A stretch of 5,882 nt of DNA from Bacillota bacterium (GCA_029961005.1 JASBVW010000099.1:1-5882); one strand, 5' to 3'. Shown: positions 1 to 5,332, counted from the stretch's first letter. Program-made: numbers and translations. Notes: generated from the letters alone by a model not told the origin.

Positions 1-618
1 GACCGCTGTTTTAAGCAGATCATCGGGGAGATCGACCGTCTCACTCAGCTTTTGAGCGAGCTGGTCAACTTCTCGCGCCCGGAGCGGCACAATTTCAAGC
101 CCAATGACCTGAGGGAGACGATGCAAGGGGTGATCACTCTGGTCGAGGGAATAGCCAAGAAACAAGGCATTACCATCAAGACCGACTTTGCACCCCATTT
201 GCCCCCCGTGCTGTACGAACCTTCGCTGATAAAACAGGCTTTTCTCAACCTGATGACTAACGCCATCGAAGCCATGCCTTCCGGCGGTCGAGTGGAGATC
301 TCCATTGCGCTTCTCCCGGCGGCGGGGTGCGTCCGGGTGACGATCAAGGACACGGGCAGCGGCATCCCGCCGGAGCTGCTGCCCAAGGTCATGGCCCCTT
401 TCTTTACCACCAAAGAGTATGGAACGGGCCTGGGGCTGGCCGTCACCCGGCAGATCATCGTGGAAGGCCACGGCGGGCGCCTGTGGCTGGAGAGCCGGGT
501 CAAAGAGGGAACCACCGTTTACGTAGAACTGCCGATCTTCTTCCCGCGCGGGGGAGAACTGGCGGGCCTCCGCGAGGCAGATGAGACAGAGGAGAGTGCT
601 TCCTGCCCCACGGCCTGA
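1..618 (+). CDS. Sensor histidine kinase, C-terminal part (5' truncated by window edge)
   Basis: The frame is open from base 1 with no start, so only the C-terminal 205 residues are present. They hold the end of the dimerisation helix (LLSELVNFSRP) and a complete HATPase_c domain. The N box (FLNLMTNAIEAM) is near bases 244-276, the G1 box (DTGSGIP) starts at base 349, the F box is PFFTTK and the G2 box is GTGLGLAV. The phospho-accepting histidine would lie just upstream, outside the window. The domain binds ATP and phosphorylates that histidine, which then passes phosphate to a response regulator. The NFSRPE linker and domain style resemble NtrB/AtoS/sporulation-kinase-like enzymes with N-terminal PAS sensors, but the sensor part is not visible, so the signal is unknown. 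About 25 residues follow the catalytic domain as an acidic, non-conserved tail. The csoR-like gene follows after 47 nt on the same strand with no terminator seen, so co-transcription is possible. Confidence 0.93.
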   Translation, partial: DRCFKQIIGEIDRLTQLLSELVNFSRPERHNFKPNDLRETMQGVITLVEGIAKKQGITIKTDFAPHLPPVLYEPSLIKQAFLNLMTNAIEAMPSGGRVEISIALLPAAGCVRVTIKDTGSGIPPELLPKVMAPFFTTKEYGTGLGLAVTRQIIVEGHGGRLWLESRVKEGTTVYVELPIFFPRGGELAGLREADETEESASCPTA

Positions 619-665
619 TTGGGCGCCACGGGCAGGGATAATCCAGAGAGAGGAGTCTAAAGGCT

Positions 666-962
666 GTGGGCGAAGAAGAACGCGAGGTAATGAGGGACCC
701 CTGGGAGATCAGGCAGGAAGTGGCAGCCCGGCTGCGCAACGTGAGGGGTCATCTCAGCGGCATTGAGCGGATGGTGGAAGAGGGGAAAGAGTGCCCCGGC
801 ATCCTGGTGCAACTGGCGGCGGTCCGGGCGGCCCTGGAGAAGATTACCGCCCTGGTGATAGAGAATTACGCGCAAACCTGTTACAAGGAATTGATAAATC
901 GAGGAGAAGACCCGCAGCGGGTCGTCGTGGAAGTGGTGAGAAAGGTCCTCAAGCTCCTTTAA
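666..962 (+). CDS. CsoR/RcnR-family (DUF156) repressor, CstR-like
   Basis: The protein has 98 residues, close to the usual 85-100, and is an all-helical DNA-binding repressor of the CsoR/RcnR/FrmR/CstR family. Family landmarks are RLRNVRGHLSGIERMVEEG (residues 22-40) and QLAAVRAALEK (49-59). The sensing positions are Cys43, Tyr68 and Cys72. Copper sensors of the CsoR type carry Cys-His-Cys here, whereas the persulfide sensor CstR keeps the two cysteines and lacks the histidine. The Cys-Cys spacing of 29 equals that of CstR, so a sulfur-species sensor is more likely than a copper sensor, although Tyr in place of the histidine is unusual. The start is GTG at 666, ten nt after AGGAG (651-655). 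The ATG at 690 is an alternative with a weaker ribosome site. The gene ends 13 nt from the convergent end of cbiO, and its target operon is not evident in the window. Confidence 0.9.
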   Translation: MGEEEREVMRDPWEIRQEVAARLRNVRGHLSGIERMVEEGKECPGILVQLAAVRAALEKITALVIENYAQTCYKELINRGEDPQRVVVEVVRKVLKLL

Positions 963-975
963 TCCCTTCATCTCC

Positions 976-1686
976 TCAGAGCAGGCCGTGGCTGTCCAAC
1001 AGAGTTTCGTCCCGGAGCAGCTCCGCGCTGGGCCCGTCGGCCACGATCCGACCTCCGTCCAGGATGACGGCGCGGGGACAGAGCCGCCGGACCAGATCCA
1101 GGTCGTGGGTGGCGATGATCCGCGTCAGGGGAATGGCGGAGAGGAGCTCCAAAAGGCGCCGCCGCCCGCGGGGGTCCAGGTTGCTGGTGGGCTCGTCCAA
1201 GGCCAGGACCCCGGGCTCCATGGCCAGCACGGCGGCGAGGCAGACCCGCTTCTTTTCGCCGAAACTCAGGTGGTGGGCTGAGCGGCGCTCGTATCCTTCC
1301 AAGTCCACCCGACTCAGAGCCGCGCGCACCCGTTCTGCGATCTCTGCTTCCGCCAAGCCGAGGTTAAGCGGGCCGAAGGCCACGTCTTCAAAGACGGTGG
1401 GCATAAAAAGTTGGTCGTCCGGATCCTGGAAGACCACCCCCACCAGCCGGCGGATCTCCTTCAGATTGTGTTTGTTTAGCTGCAGCTCCCCCACCCAAAT
1501 TTCTCCCTTGGCAGGCGCAAGTATCCCGTTCAGGTGCAGGAGGAGGGTGGATTTTCCTGCGCCGTTGGGGCCCAGGATGGCCACGGCTTCCCCCGGTGCC
1601 ACGGTTAAAGAGACGGAGTGGAGGGCGTGCTGCCCGTCTGGATAAGCGAAGGAGACGTCTTTGACGGTTAAAGAGGCCGGTTTCAT
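976..1686 (-). CDS. cbiO: ECF nickel/cobalt transporter ATP-binding subunit CbiO
   Basis: A 236-residue ABC ATPase that powers the membrane complex encoded upstream. Visible motifs are Walker A GPNGAGKST (39-47), Q-loop FQDPDDQLF (86-94), signature LSFGEKKR (140-147), Walker B VLALDEPTSNLD (160-171) and H-loop His194 in IATHD. The FQDPDDQLF and VFEDVAFGP stretches are characteristic of the CbiO/EcfA group. The signature is LSFGE rather than the textbook LSGGQ, a variant common in this group. The start is ATG at 1686, with GGGAGGGA about nine nt upstream inside the end of cbiQ. The gap to the cbiQ stop is only 3 nt, so translation is probably coupled. This is the last gene of the operon. No terminator with a T-run is visible in the 13 nt before the convergent csoR-like gene, so transcripts from both sides may overlap. 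Confidence 0.96.
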   Translation of the reverse strand: MKPASLTVKDVSFAYPDGQHALHSVSLTVAPGEAVAILGPNGAGKSTLLLHLNGILAPAKGEIWVGELQLNKHNLKEIRRLVGVVFQDPDDQLFMPTVFEDVAFGPLNLGLAEAEIAERVRAALSRVDLEGYERRSAHHLSFGEKKRVCLAAVLAMEPGVLALDEPTSNLDPRGRRRLLELLSAIPLTRIIATHDLDLVRRLCPRAVILDGGRIVADGPSAELLRDETLLDSHGLL

Positions 1687-1689
1687 CGT

Positions 1690-2400
1690 TCAGTTCCCTC
1701 CCCAGGCGATGGTGATGGCCAGCAAAAGGGCGGCGAAAGCAGCCAGGAAGAACAGGTCCCTCCCGCGCAGGCCCTTCGGCGGCGAGAGAAGCCGGATCTC
1801 CCCGTCGAAGCCCCGGGCGGCCATGGCGGCATAAACGCGCTCCCCGCGCTCGTAGGAGCGGAGGAAGAGGCTGGCTATTACCCCTCCGAGGCTCTGCCAC
1901 AAGACCCGGCGCTGCCGGCTCACCGCCCTGCCTTGCCAGGCCCTGTACATCCGTTCCGCTTCGTCGACCAGAATGAAGGTGTAGCGGTACATAAACGAGA
2001 GGATGAGCACCAGGGGGCGGGGCAGGCCAAGGCGGGCCAGGGCGGAGAGAAGCTCCGGGAAAGGCGTGGCCGAGGTGAGGATGACCATTGCCAGAGCGGA
2101 GAGCGCCCCCCGAGCAAAGATGGGTCCGGCCAGCTGAAGGCCGCGGGGAGCGACCGCCACCAGGGCCAGAAAGGGGACAACGGCCAGGGAGCGCTCAACC
2201 AGGGGGCGCAGGGGCAGGCGGGCCCAGCGGGCCAGGGCCAGGAGAAGCCCGAGGTAGCCCAGCACTTGCCAGCTGGTCAGGCGCGGCCACAGCACGACCA
2301 CCAGAACCAGGGAGAGCAGGGCCACCACCTTAACCCGCGGATCCAGGTCCCGCAGAGGGCTGGGAATGGAACTTAAGTGATCGAAGAATTGGTGCTGCAC
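1690..2400 (-). CDS. cbiQ: ECF nickel/cobalt transporter transmembrane subunit CbiQ (EcfT)
   Basis: A 236-residue integral membrane protein of the CbiQ/EcfT family that couples the ATPase to the substrate-binding CbiM unit. Several hydrophobic segments are visible: about residues 24-40, 46-62 and 95-115, and a C-terminal helix about 215-233. The cytoplasmic coupling region contains SFMYRYTFILVDEAERMYRAW and a clear Ala-Ala-Arg-Gly motif at 194-197 (AARGFDG). This is the conserved EcfT motif that docks into the ATPase groove. The first of the two usual ARG-type motifs is degenerate here (RAWQGRA). The start is GTG at 2400 with a GGGGGAGAG stretch a few nt upstream. The protein then begins QHQFFDHLSS and reaches the family's LDPRVK motif at about residues 19-24. 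The gene sits 34 nt after the PDGLE-subunit gene and 3 nt before cbiO. Confidence 0.95.
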   Translation of the reverse strand: MQHQFFDHLSSIPSPLRDLDPRVKVVALLSLVLVVVLWPRLTSWQVLGYLGLLLALARWARLPLRPLVERSLAVVPFLALVAVAPRGLQLAGPIFARGALSALAMVILTSATPFPELLSALARLGLPRPLVLILSFMYRYTFILVDEAERMYRAWQGRAVSRQRRVLWQSLGGVIASLFLRSYERGERVYAAMAARGFDGEIRLLSPPKGLRGRDLFFLAAFAALLLAITIAWGGN

Positions 2401-2434
2401 CCTGCTCTCCCCCAGTGTAGTTTTTAGCCTCTGT

Positions 2435-2743
2435 TTAGCGCTGCGAGCCTGTTTCAGTCCGAGAGCGGGCCTTGAGCGCTCGGCCCAGGCCCCATCCCAA
2501 GGCCAAGGCCAAAAGGGTCCCCACCAGCCCCGCCAAGGCCGTCCCCAGAGCCTCCTGGGCTAAGCCGGGGATGAGGTAATCGGCCAGGGGGGCGGAGAAG
2601 AGCCTGACTTCACCCCGATGCAGGAAGCCCAACTGCTCGGCCACCCTCTCCAGCCCGTCCGGCCAGGGAGAGGCGAAGGGGCTGACCAAGGCGGCCAGCG
2701 CCAGGGCAATCGCGGCGCCCCACCAGATCTGTCCTTTCTTCAC
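2435..2743 (-). CDS. PDGLE-domain small membrane subunit (NikN/CbiN-type) of the nickel/cobalt transporter
   Basis: A 102-residue protein with two predicted membrane helices (about residues 7-23 and 65-90) and a short extracytoplasmic loop. The loop carries PDGLERVAEQLGF at about 28-40, the signature of the PDGLE domain found as a separate subunit or as a CbiM fusion in nickel/cobalt ECF systems. In such systems the small subunit assists metal loading of the M component. It lacks the GADG-type loop I associate with classical CbiN, so the NikN-like label fits better, although substrate cannot be settled from this. The GTG start directly abuts the TAG stop of cbiM (zero gap), implying translational coupling. 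The C-terminus is a basic, polar tail (RALKARSRTE). Confidence 0.88.
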   Translation of the reverse strand: MKKGQIWWGAAIALALAALVSPFASPWPDGLERVAEQLGFLHRGEVRLFSAPLADYLIPGLAQEALGTALAGLVGTLLALALGWGLGRALKARSRTETGSQR

Positions 2744-3391
2744 CTACGCCACCTCCTTTTGCGCCGGCACCAGGCCCGAGGCCACCAGATCTGGCCGCAG
2801 GCTGCGGACGGCGGAGAGGACCGCTGCGGTGATCACGGCCTCGCCCAATCCGATCAGGGCGTGGATGCCCACCATGGCCGGGATGACCAGGTGCCACGGC
2901 GAGGTGCCGGAGATGGCCAGCTCTACGCCGGCCAGGCCGGCGGCCAGAACCACCGAAGCCCAGGCAGCCAGGAAAGCGGCCAGGTACCACTTCCCGGTGA
3001 GGCGGAGCAAAGCCCGGTAAAGGAAGAAAGTGACCATAGTGCCTGCGACGGCCATATTAAAGACGTTGGCCCCCAGGGCGGTAATACCTCCGTCTTGAAA
3101 GATCAAGGCCTGGATGATCAAGACCGCCGTAATGGCCATGGCTCCCGTCCAAGGTCCTAAGAGGATGGCGGCCAGTGCCCCGCCCAAGAGGTGTCCGGAG
3201 GTGCCGGCGACTACGGGGAAGTTCAGCATTTGGGCGGCAAAGATGAAGGCGCTGAGCACCCCGAGGAGCGGAACCTGGCGCTCTTCCAGCTCCTTACTGC
3301 TCTGCCGGGCGGCGTACGCCACAGCGGCGGCGGAAGCGGCGCTTAAGGTAACCCACGTTTTAGCGTCCAAGAACCCGTCAGGAATGTGCAT
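2744..3391 (-). CDS. cbiM: ECF nickel/cobalt transporter substrate-binding subunit CbiM/NikM
   Basis: A 215-residue multi-spanning membrane protein that captures Ni2+ or Co2+ for the complex. The true start is ATG at 3391, giving Met-His-Ile-Pro-Asp-Gly-Phe. A longer in-frame reading would begin 30 nt upstream but would bury this N-terminus. In known CbiM/NikM structures the free N-terminal Met1, His2 and His67 bind the metal. With the 3391 start, His2 is present and the conserved SGHLLGG histidine falls exactly at residue 67. The stretch GGGGGG about eight nt before the ATG serves as ribosome site. Other family landmarks are FAAQMLNFPV (51-60) and GANVFNMA. The gene is first of the operon and preceded by a structured leader. 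The nearby cooT gene suggests nickel, but the sequence alone does not separate Ni from Co. Confidence 0.95.
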   Translation of the reverse strand: MHIPDGFLDAKTWVTLSAASAAAVAYAARQSSKELEERQVPLLGVLSAFIFAAQMLNFPVVAGTSGHLLGGALAAILLGPWTGAMAITAVLIIQALIFQDGGITALGANVFNMAVAGTMVTFFLYRALLRLTGKWYLAAFLAAWASVVLAAGLAGVELAISGTSPWHLVIPAMVGIHALIGLGEAVITAAVLSAVRSLRPDLVASGLVPAQKEVA

Positions 3392-3547
3392 CTTTGTTTC
3401 CCCCCTCTGTGTGTACGGCAATCCTTTGCCGGAGGGGATCTTCTAGATCCTCTTTCTGAGGCGAGATCACCGAGCACGAGAGGCCCTTCTAAGGGCCGTT
3501 CGAGGGACTTGCACCAGGCCCGCTCCTCACCCCCCCGAGGCGAATTG
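3392..3547 (-). promoter_or_regulatory. Structured 5' leader of the cbiM operon, candidate metal-responsive RNA
   Basis: About 155 nt without a gene lie between the cooT terminator and cbiM. Read on the minus strand, they contain perfect hairpins: GGCCCT/AGGGCC around a TAGA loop (3482-3497), GGATC/GATCC (within 3432-3452) and CGGCAA/TTGCCG with loop AGGA (3416-3431), the last just before the ribosome site. GAGG at 3449-3452 can pair either with the preceding CCTC (3458-3461, loop AGAAA) or with the following CCTC (3432-3435). A TGAGG near 3525-3529 can pair with CCTCA at 3457-3461, closing the whole upstream part. Competing pairs like these are typical of regulatory leaders. The stretch GGTGCAAGTCC resembles part of a cobalamin riboswitch core, but the rest of that consensus is missing. 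A NiCo riboswitch is possible; I cannot confirm its consensus by eye. No clear promoter was found. Confidence 0.45.
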
Positions 3548-3605
3548 AAAAAAGAAGAAGCCACGACGCCGAGGCTTCAAGCCGGCCAGCCTTCATGGCT
3601 TCTTC
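3548..3605 (-). terminator. Rho-independent terminator after cooT
   Basis: On the minus strand a perfect 10-bp stem (GAAGAAGCCA with TGGCTTCTTC, arms 3596-3605 and 3554-3563) is followed immediately by six T (3553-3548). The roughly 32-nt loop can form an inner AGGCT/AGCCT helix. It begins 24 nt after the cooT stop and should separate the DUF3842-cooT transcript from the cbiM operon, unless read-through is regulated. Confidence 0.8.
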
Positions 3606-3629
3606 CCGAGTCCGTTGGTTTAAAACGTC

Positions 3630-3821
3630 TCACGCCAGGCGCTTGATGATGATCTTATGGTTGAGCAGATCGAGGCGGACGATCTCGCCTTCGATCAACT
3701 TTTGCTCGCCGAAGAGGTCTACCAACAGGAGTTTCGTCCCCTCCCGTTCCACAGAGGCCACGTTCGGCAGCAACAGCTCTTCCTGGTCGTCTGTGACCAC
3801 GTAGGCGTTGGCTTCACACAC
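3630..3821 (-). CDS. cooT: CooT-family nickel-binding protein
   Basis: A 63-residue protein matching the CooT family in length and pattern. It starts Met-Cys-Glu and contains LLPNVASVEREG, LLLVDLFGEQKLIEGEI and DLLNHKIII. CooT forms a small beta-rich dimer and binds Ni2+ through Cys2; it is associated with nickel delivery to carbon monoxide dehydrogenase. Cys2 is present, which supports the GTG start at 3821. An AAGGAAG ribosome site lies about ten nt upstream, inside the DUF3842 gene. The start overlaps the end of that gene by 8 nt (GTGTGTGA), so translation is probably coupled. No CODH, CooC or CooJ gene is visible in the window, but a nickel-type transporter operon follows on the same strand, consistent with a nickel supply role. 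Confidence 0.88.
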   Translation of the reverse strand: MCEANAYVVTDDQEELLLPNVASVEREGTKLLLVDLFGEQKLIEGEIVRLDLLNHKIIIKRLA

Positions 3822-4248
3822 TTTGACTGGACTTCCTTTCTTTTAACAGTTCCTGCAAACGCGCCACCAGATCTTCGATGAGGTGAGGGAGCGGTTTCGA
3901 AACCGCCGAAATAACCTCGATCTGGCTCTGGTTGTGCGGCAAAAGCACCTTGATGGCCCGACTGGCCGCGATAGCCTCGGCCATGGCAGGAGTCAGCTCG
4001 CCCATCATAGAATGGGCGGCCACGATACTCAAAGTTCCTACGATAACGTCCACCGCATTTACGGTGCGGACAATGGCGTTTTCACCGGATGCCCCGCGGT
4101 TGGCTTTGGCCTTGAGCATGTTCTGGGTTGCCACGGCATTGGTGCCCAGGGCGATGATCTCGACGTCCTCCGGAAGTTTCTCCCGGAGCTGAAGGATCAC
4201 TTGGTATCCGATGCCGCCACCCTGTCCGTCGACGACTGCAATCTTCAA
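3814..4248 (-). CDS. DUF3842 family protein of unknown function
   Basis: A 144-residue protein recognisable as DUF3842 from its N-terminal glycine-rich strand-loop (MKIAVVDGQGGGIG, 1-14) and the segments IIALGTNAVAT, GENAIV, and MGELTPAMAEAI. The N-terminus looks like a nucleotide-binding Rossmann-type loop. Biochemical function is not known to me. The start is TTG at 4248, chosen because it places the conserved MKIAV at the N-terminus, with GGGGAG about nine nt upstream. It is the first gene after a near-consensus promoter (4289-4318). Its end overlaps cooT by 8 nt. The tight pairing with cooT suggests a shared role in nickel or CODH-related metabolism, which is inference only. Confidence 0.85.
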   Translation of the reverse strand: MKIAVVDGQGGGIGYQVILQLREKLPEDVEIIALGTNAVATQNMLKAKANRGASGENAIVRTVNAVDVIVGTLSIVAAHSMMGELTPAMAEAIAASRAIKVLLPHNQSQIEVISAVSKPLPHLIEDLVARLQELLKERKSSQSV

Positions 4249-4288
4249 CTCCTGCTCTCCCCGCCTTCTGGTGCGGCCCGCTAATCCC

Positions 4289-4318
4289 AGTATAGTGGTT
4301 AAAAAAGAGGCTTGTCAA
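4289..4318 (-). promoter_or_regulatory. Sigma-A promoter for DUF3842-cooT
   Basis: On the minus strand TTGACA (4318-4313) is separated by 18 nt from TATACT (4294-4289), matching 6/6 and 5/6 of the housekeeping consensus. It lies 41 nt before the TTG start of the DUF3842 gene, giving a short 5' UTR. It is back to back with the rightward arsR promoter, with the two -35 boxes only 15 nt apart. Confidence 0.8.
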
Positions 4319-4333
4319 GTGTGCTGGCGACCC

Positions 4334-4362
4334 TTGACAGGGATGGCAGCAAGATATATAAT
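4334..4362 (+). promoter_or_regulatory. Consensus sigma-A promoter for the arsR-ferredoxin-thioredoxin operon
   Basis: TTGACA (4334-4339), a 17-nt spacer and TATAAT (4357-4362) give a perfect match to the housekeeping consensus. Transcription should start near 4369, about 19 nt before the first possible arsR GTG. A promoter this strong usually needs a repressor, which fits autoregulation by the ArsR protein encoded just downstream. Confidence 0.88.
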
Positions 4363-4379
4363 CTAATTCGAATATTATA
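4357..4379. promoter_or_regulatory. Candidate ArsR operator overlapping -10 and transcription start
   Basis: The AT-rich stretch contains an inverted repeat TATAAT (4357-4362) and ATTATA (4374-4379) around an 11-nt spacer. Within the spacer lies the perfect 8-bp palindrome ATTCGAAT (4366-4373). ArsR/SmtB repressors bind AT-rich imperfect palindromes at this position relative to the promoter, so this is a plausible site. The repeat is short and part of it is the -10 box itself, hence modest confidence. Confidence 0.45.
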
Positions 4380-4387
4380 ATAAAACT

Positions 4388-4741
4388 GTGAGCACCACAG
4401 ACCCGGCGGACGGCGCGAGCAAAACTAAGTCACAAGAGGGGGTCGGGGCCTTGTCTGGAGAGGGAGAGTGGCGCGCAAAGGCCAGGTATCTGAAAGCGTT
4501 GGCCCATCCCACCCGCCTGCGCATTATAGAATTGCTCGGCCAGGGTGAGCACTGCGTCAGCAGCCTGGAGATCTTATTGGCTCTAAAGCAGGCCAACGTC
4601 TCCCAACACCTGTCGGTTTTAAGCGGGGCGGGCATAGTGGAGCCGCGGCGGGACGGGATGAAGGTCTGCTATCGCCTGGTCGACGAGAGACCTCTTCGCA
4701 TTTTGGAGCTGATCGAGCGCGTGCCGCTGGAGAGGAGGTGA
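4388..4741 (+). CDS. ArsR-family winged-helix transcriptional regulator
   Basis: 117 residues as called from GTG 4388. The HTH core begins at about residue 33 with the family signature YLKALAHPTRLRIIELL, followed by GEHCVSSLEILLALKQANVSQHL and the wing GMKVCYRLVD. The alpha-3 metal site ELCVCDL of arsenic/cadmium/zinc sensors is only partly kept: Cys56 is present but the second Cys is Ser. A second Cys (Cys94) sits in the wing. A Cys56/Cys94 thiol switch or a divergent metal site are both possible. The GTG at 4388 has no visible Shine-Dalgarno, and the first ~27 residues are low in conservation. TTG at 4451 has GAGGGGG upstream and is a credible alternative start. The gene heads an operon with a ferredoxin-like and a thioredoxin gene behind a consensus promoter, suggesting redox- or metal-controlled autorepression. 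Confidence 0.92.
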   Translation: MSTTDPADGASKTKSQEGVGALSGEGEWRAKARYLKALAHPTRLRIIELLGQGEHCVSSLEILLALKQANVSQHLSVLSGAGIVEPRRDGMKVCYRLVDERPLRILELIERVPLERR

Positions 4742-4748
4742 GGTTCGG

Positions 4749-4967
4749 GTGTACGTGGCCAGGATTAACCCTCAGCTTTGTGATCGCTCTCCGGGCTGCC
4801 CGGTGCGGCGCATCTGCCCGCAGGGCGCCGTGAACCGCGAGGAGGGAGAGGGGTTCTTCCACGGCGGGCCGTGGAAGGTAGATCCGGAGAAGTGCCTGGG
4901 GTGCGGTATCTGCCTGCAGTTCTGCCCCCATCAGGCGGTGGAGCTAGTGCCGGCAGAAGACCGGTGA
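4749..4967 (+). CDS. Small 4Fe-4S ferredoxin-like protein
   Basis: A 72-residue cytoplasmic protein with a classical cluster motif Cys49-x2-Cys52-x2-Cys55-x3-Cys59-Pro near the C-terminus (KCLGCGICLQFCPHQAV), which should bind one [4Fe-4S] cluster. The N-terminal half has three cysteines (Cys11, Cys17, Cys23-Pro) in a wider CDRSPGCPVRRICPQGAV pattern. This looks like a duplicated ferredoxin half whose first site is altered or incomplete. The start is GTG at 4749 with an excellent AGGAGGTG site (4733-4740) eight nt upstream that overlaps the end of arsR, so translation is coupled. A GTG two codons later is an alternative but is badly spaced. Thioredoxin follows after 32 nt. A role in electron transfer to or from thiol partners is inferred from context. 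Confidence 0.87.
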   Translation: MYVARINPQLCDRSPGCPVRRICPQGAVNREEGEGFFHGGPWKVDPEKCLGCGICLQFCPHQAVELVPAEDR

Positions 4968-4999
4968 TCAAAAATAATCAAAGAAAGGAGCCAGTGACA

Positions 5000-5332
5000 A
5001 TGAGCGGACCGGTTCATCTCACGGATGCCAATTTTGAAACGGAGGTGCTTGCAGCGCCGGGCGTGACCCTGGTGGATTTCTGGGCTGCCTGGTGCATGCC
5101 CTGCCGGGCGGTGGCGCCGGTAATTGAGCAACTGGCGGAGGAGTACGCAGGCAGAGCCAAGATCGGCAAACTCAACGTGGACGAAAACCCCCGCATGGCC
5201 GCCCAGTTTGGCATTATGAGCATCCCCACGCTCCTGATCTTTAAAGACGGCCAGGTGGTGGACCAGATCATAGGAGCGCAACCTAAAGCGGTGCTGCGGG
5301 CCAAGCTGGACGAATGGCTGGGCGTCAGCTAA
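5000..5332 (+). CDS. trxA: Thioredoxin with WCMPC active site
   Basis: A 110-residue single-domain thioredoxin, normal in length. The active site is WCMPCR with Cys32 and Cys35, and the cis-proline is Pro76 in SIPTLLIF, both at the positions of E. coli Trx. Buried Asp26 (VDFWA) is also kept. The canonical Gly33 is Met here, which may tune redox potential or partner choice. It reduces disulfides in cytoplasmic proteins. The start is ATG at 5000, nine nt after AAAGGAG (4984-4990). A GTG six nt upstream is a less likely alternative, and the frame extends further upstream only through the ferredoxin gene. No thioredoxin reductase is visible, so the reductant may be a flavin- or ferredoxin-type reductase elsewhere. 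It is the third gene of the arsR operon. Confidence 0.95.
   Translation: MSGPVHLTDANFETEVLAAPGVTLVDFWAAWCMPCRAVAPVIEQLAEEYAGRAKIGKLNVDENPRMAAQFGIMSIPTLLIFKDGQVVDQIIGAQPKAVLRAKLDEWLGVS

Noticed and set aside
961..976. Bidirectional terminator between csoR-like gene and cbiO
   Set aside because: The 13-nt gap has no inverted repeat and no T-run.
1388..2333. Long alternative-frame open frames within cbiO and cbiQ on both strands
   Set aside because: They overlap well-conserved transporter genes, show Gly/Arg/Pro/Gln-rich composition typical of shadow frames in GC-rich DNA, and carry no recognisable domain.
3497..3547. Cobalamin riboswitch suggested by GGTGCAAGTCC in the cbiM leader
   Set aside because: Only this fragment matches. 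The upstream AAAGGGAA-type element and the CCCGCCACTGT B12 box are absent, and the space from the terminator is too short for the 5' half. Kept only as a possibility within the leader entry.
4871..4999. N-terminal extension of thioredoxin by 43 residues
   Set aside because: The extension overlaps the ferredoxin-like gene in another frame. The ATG at 5000 has a proper ribosome site and places the active-site cysteines at the standard positions 32 and 35.
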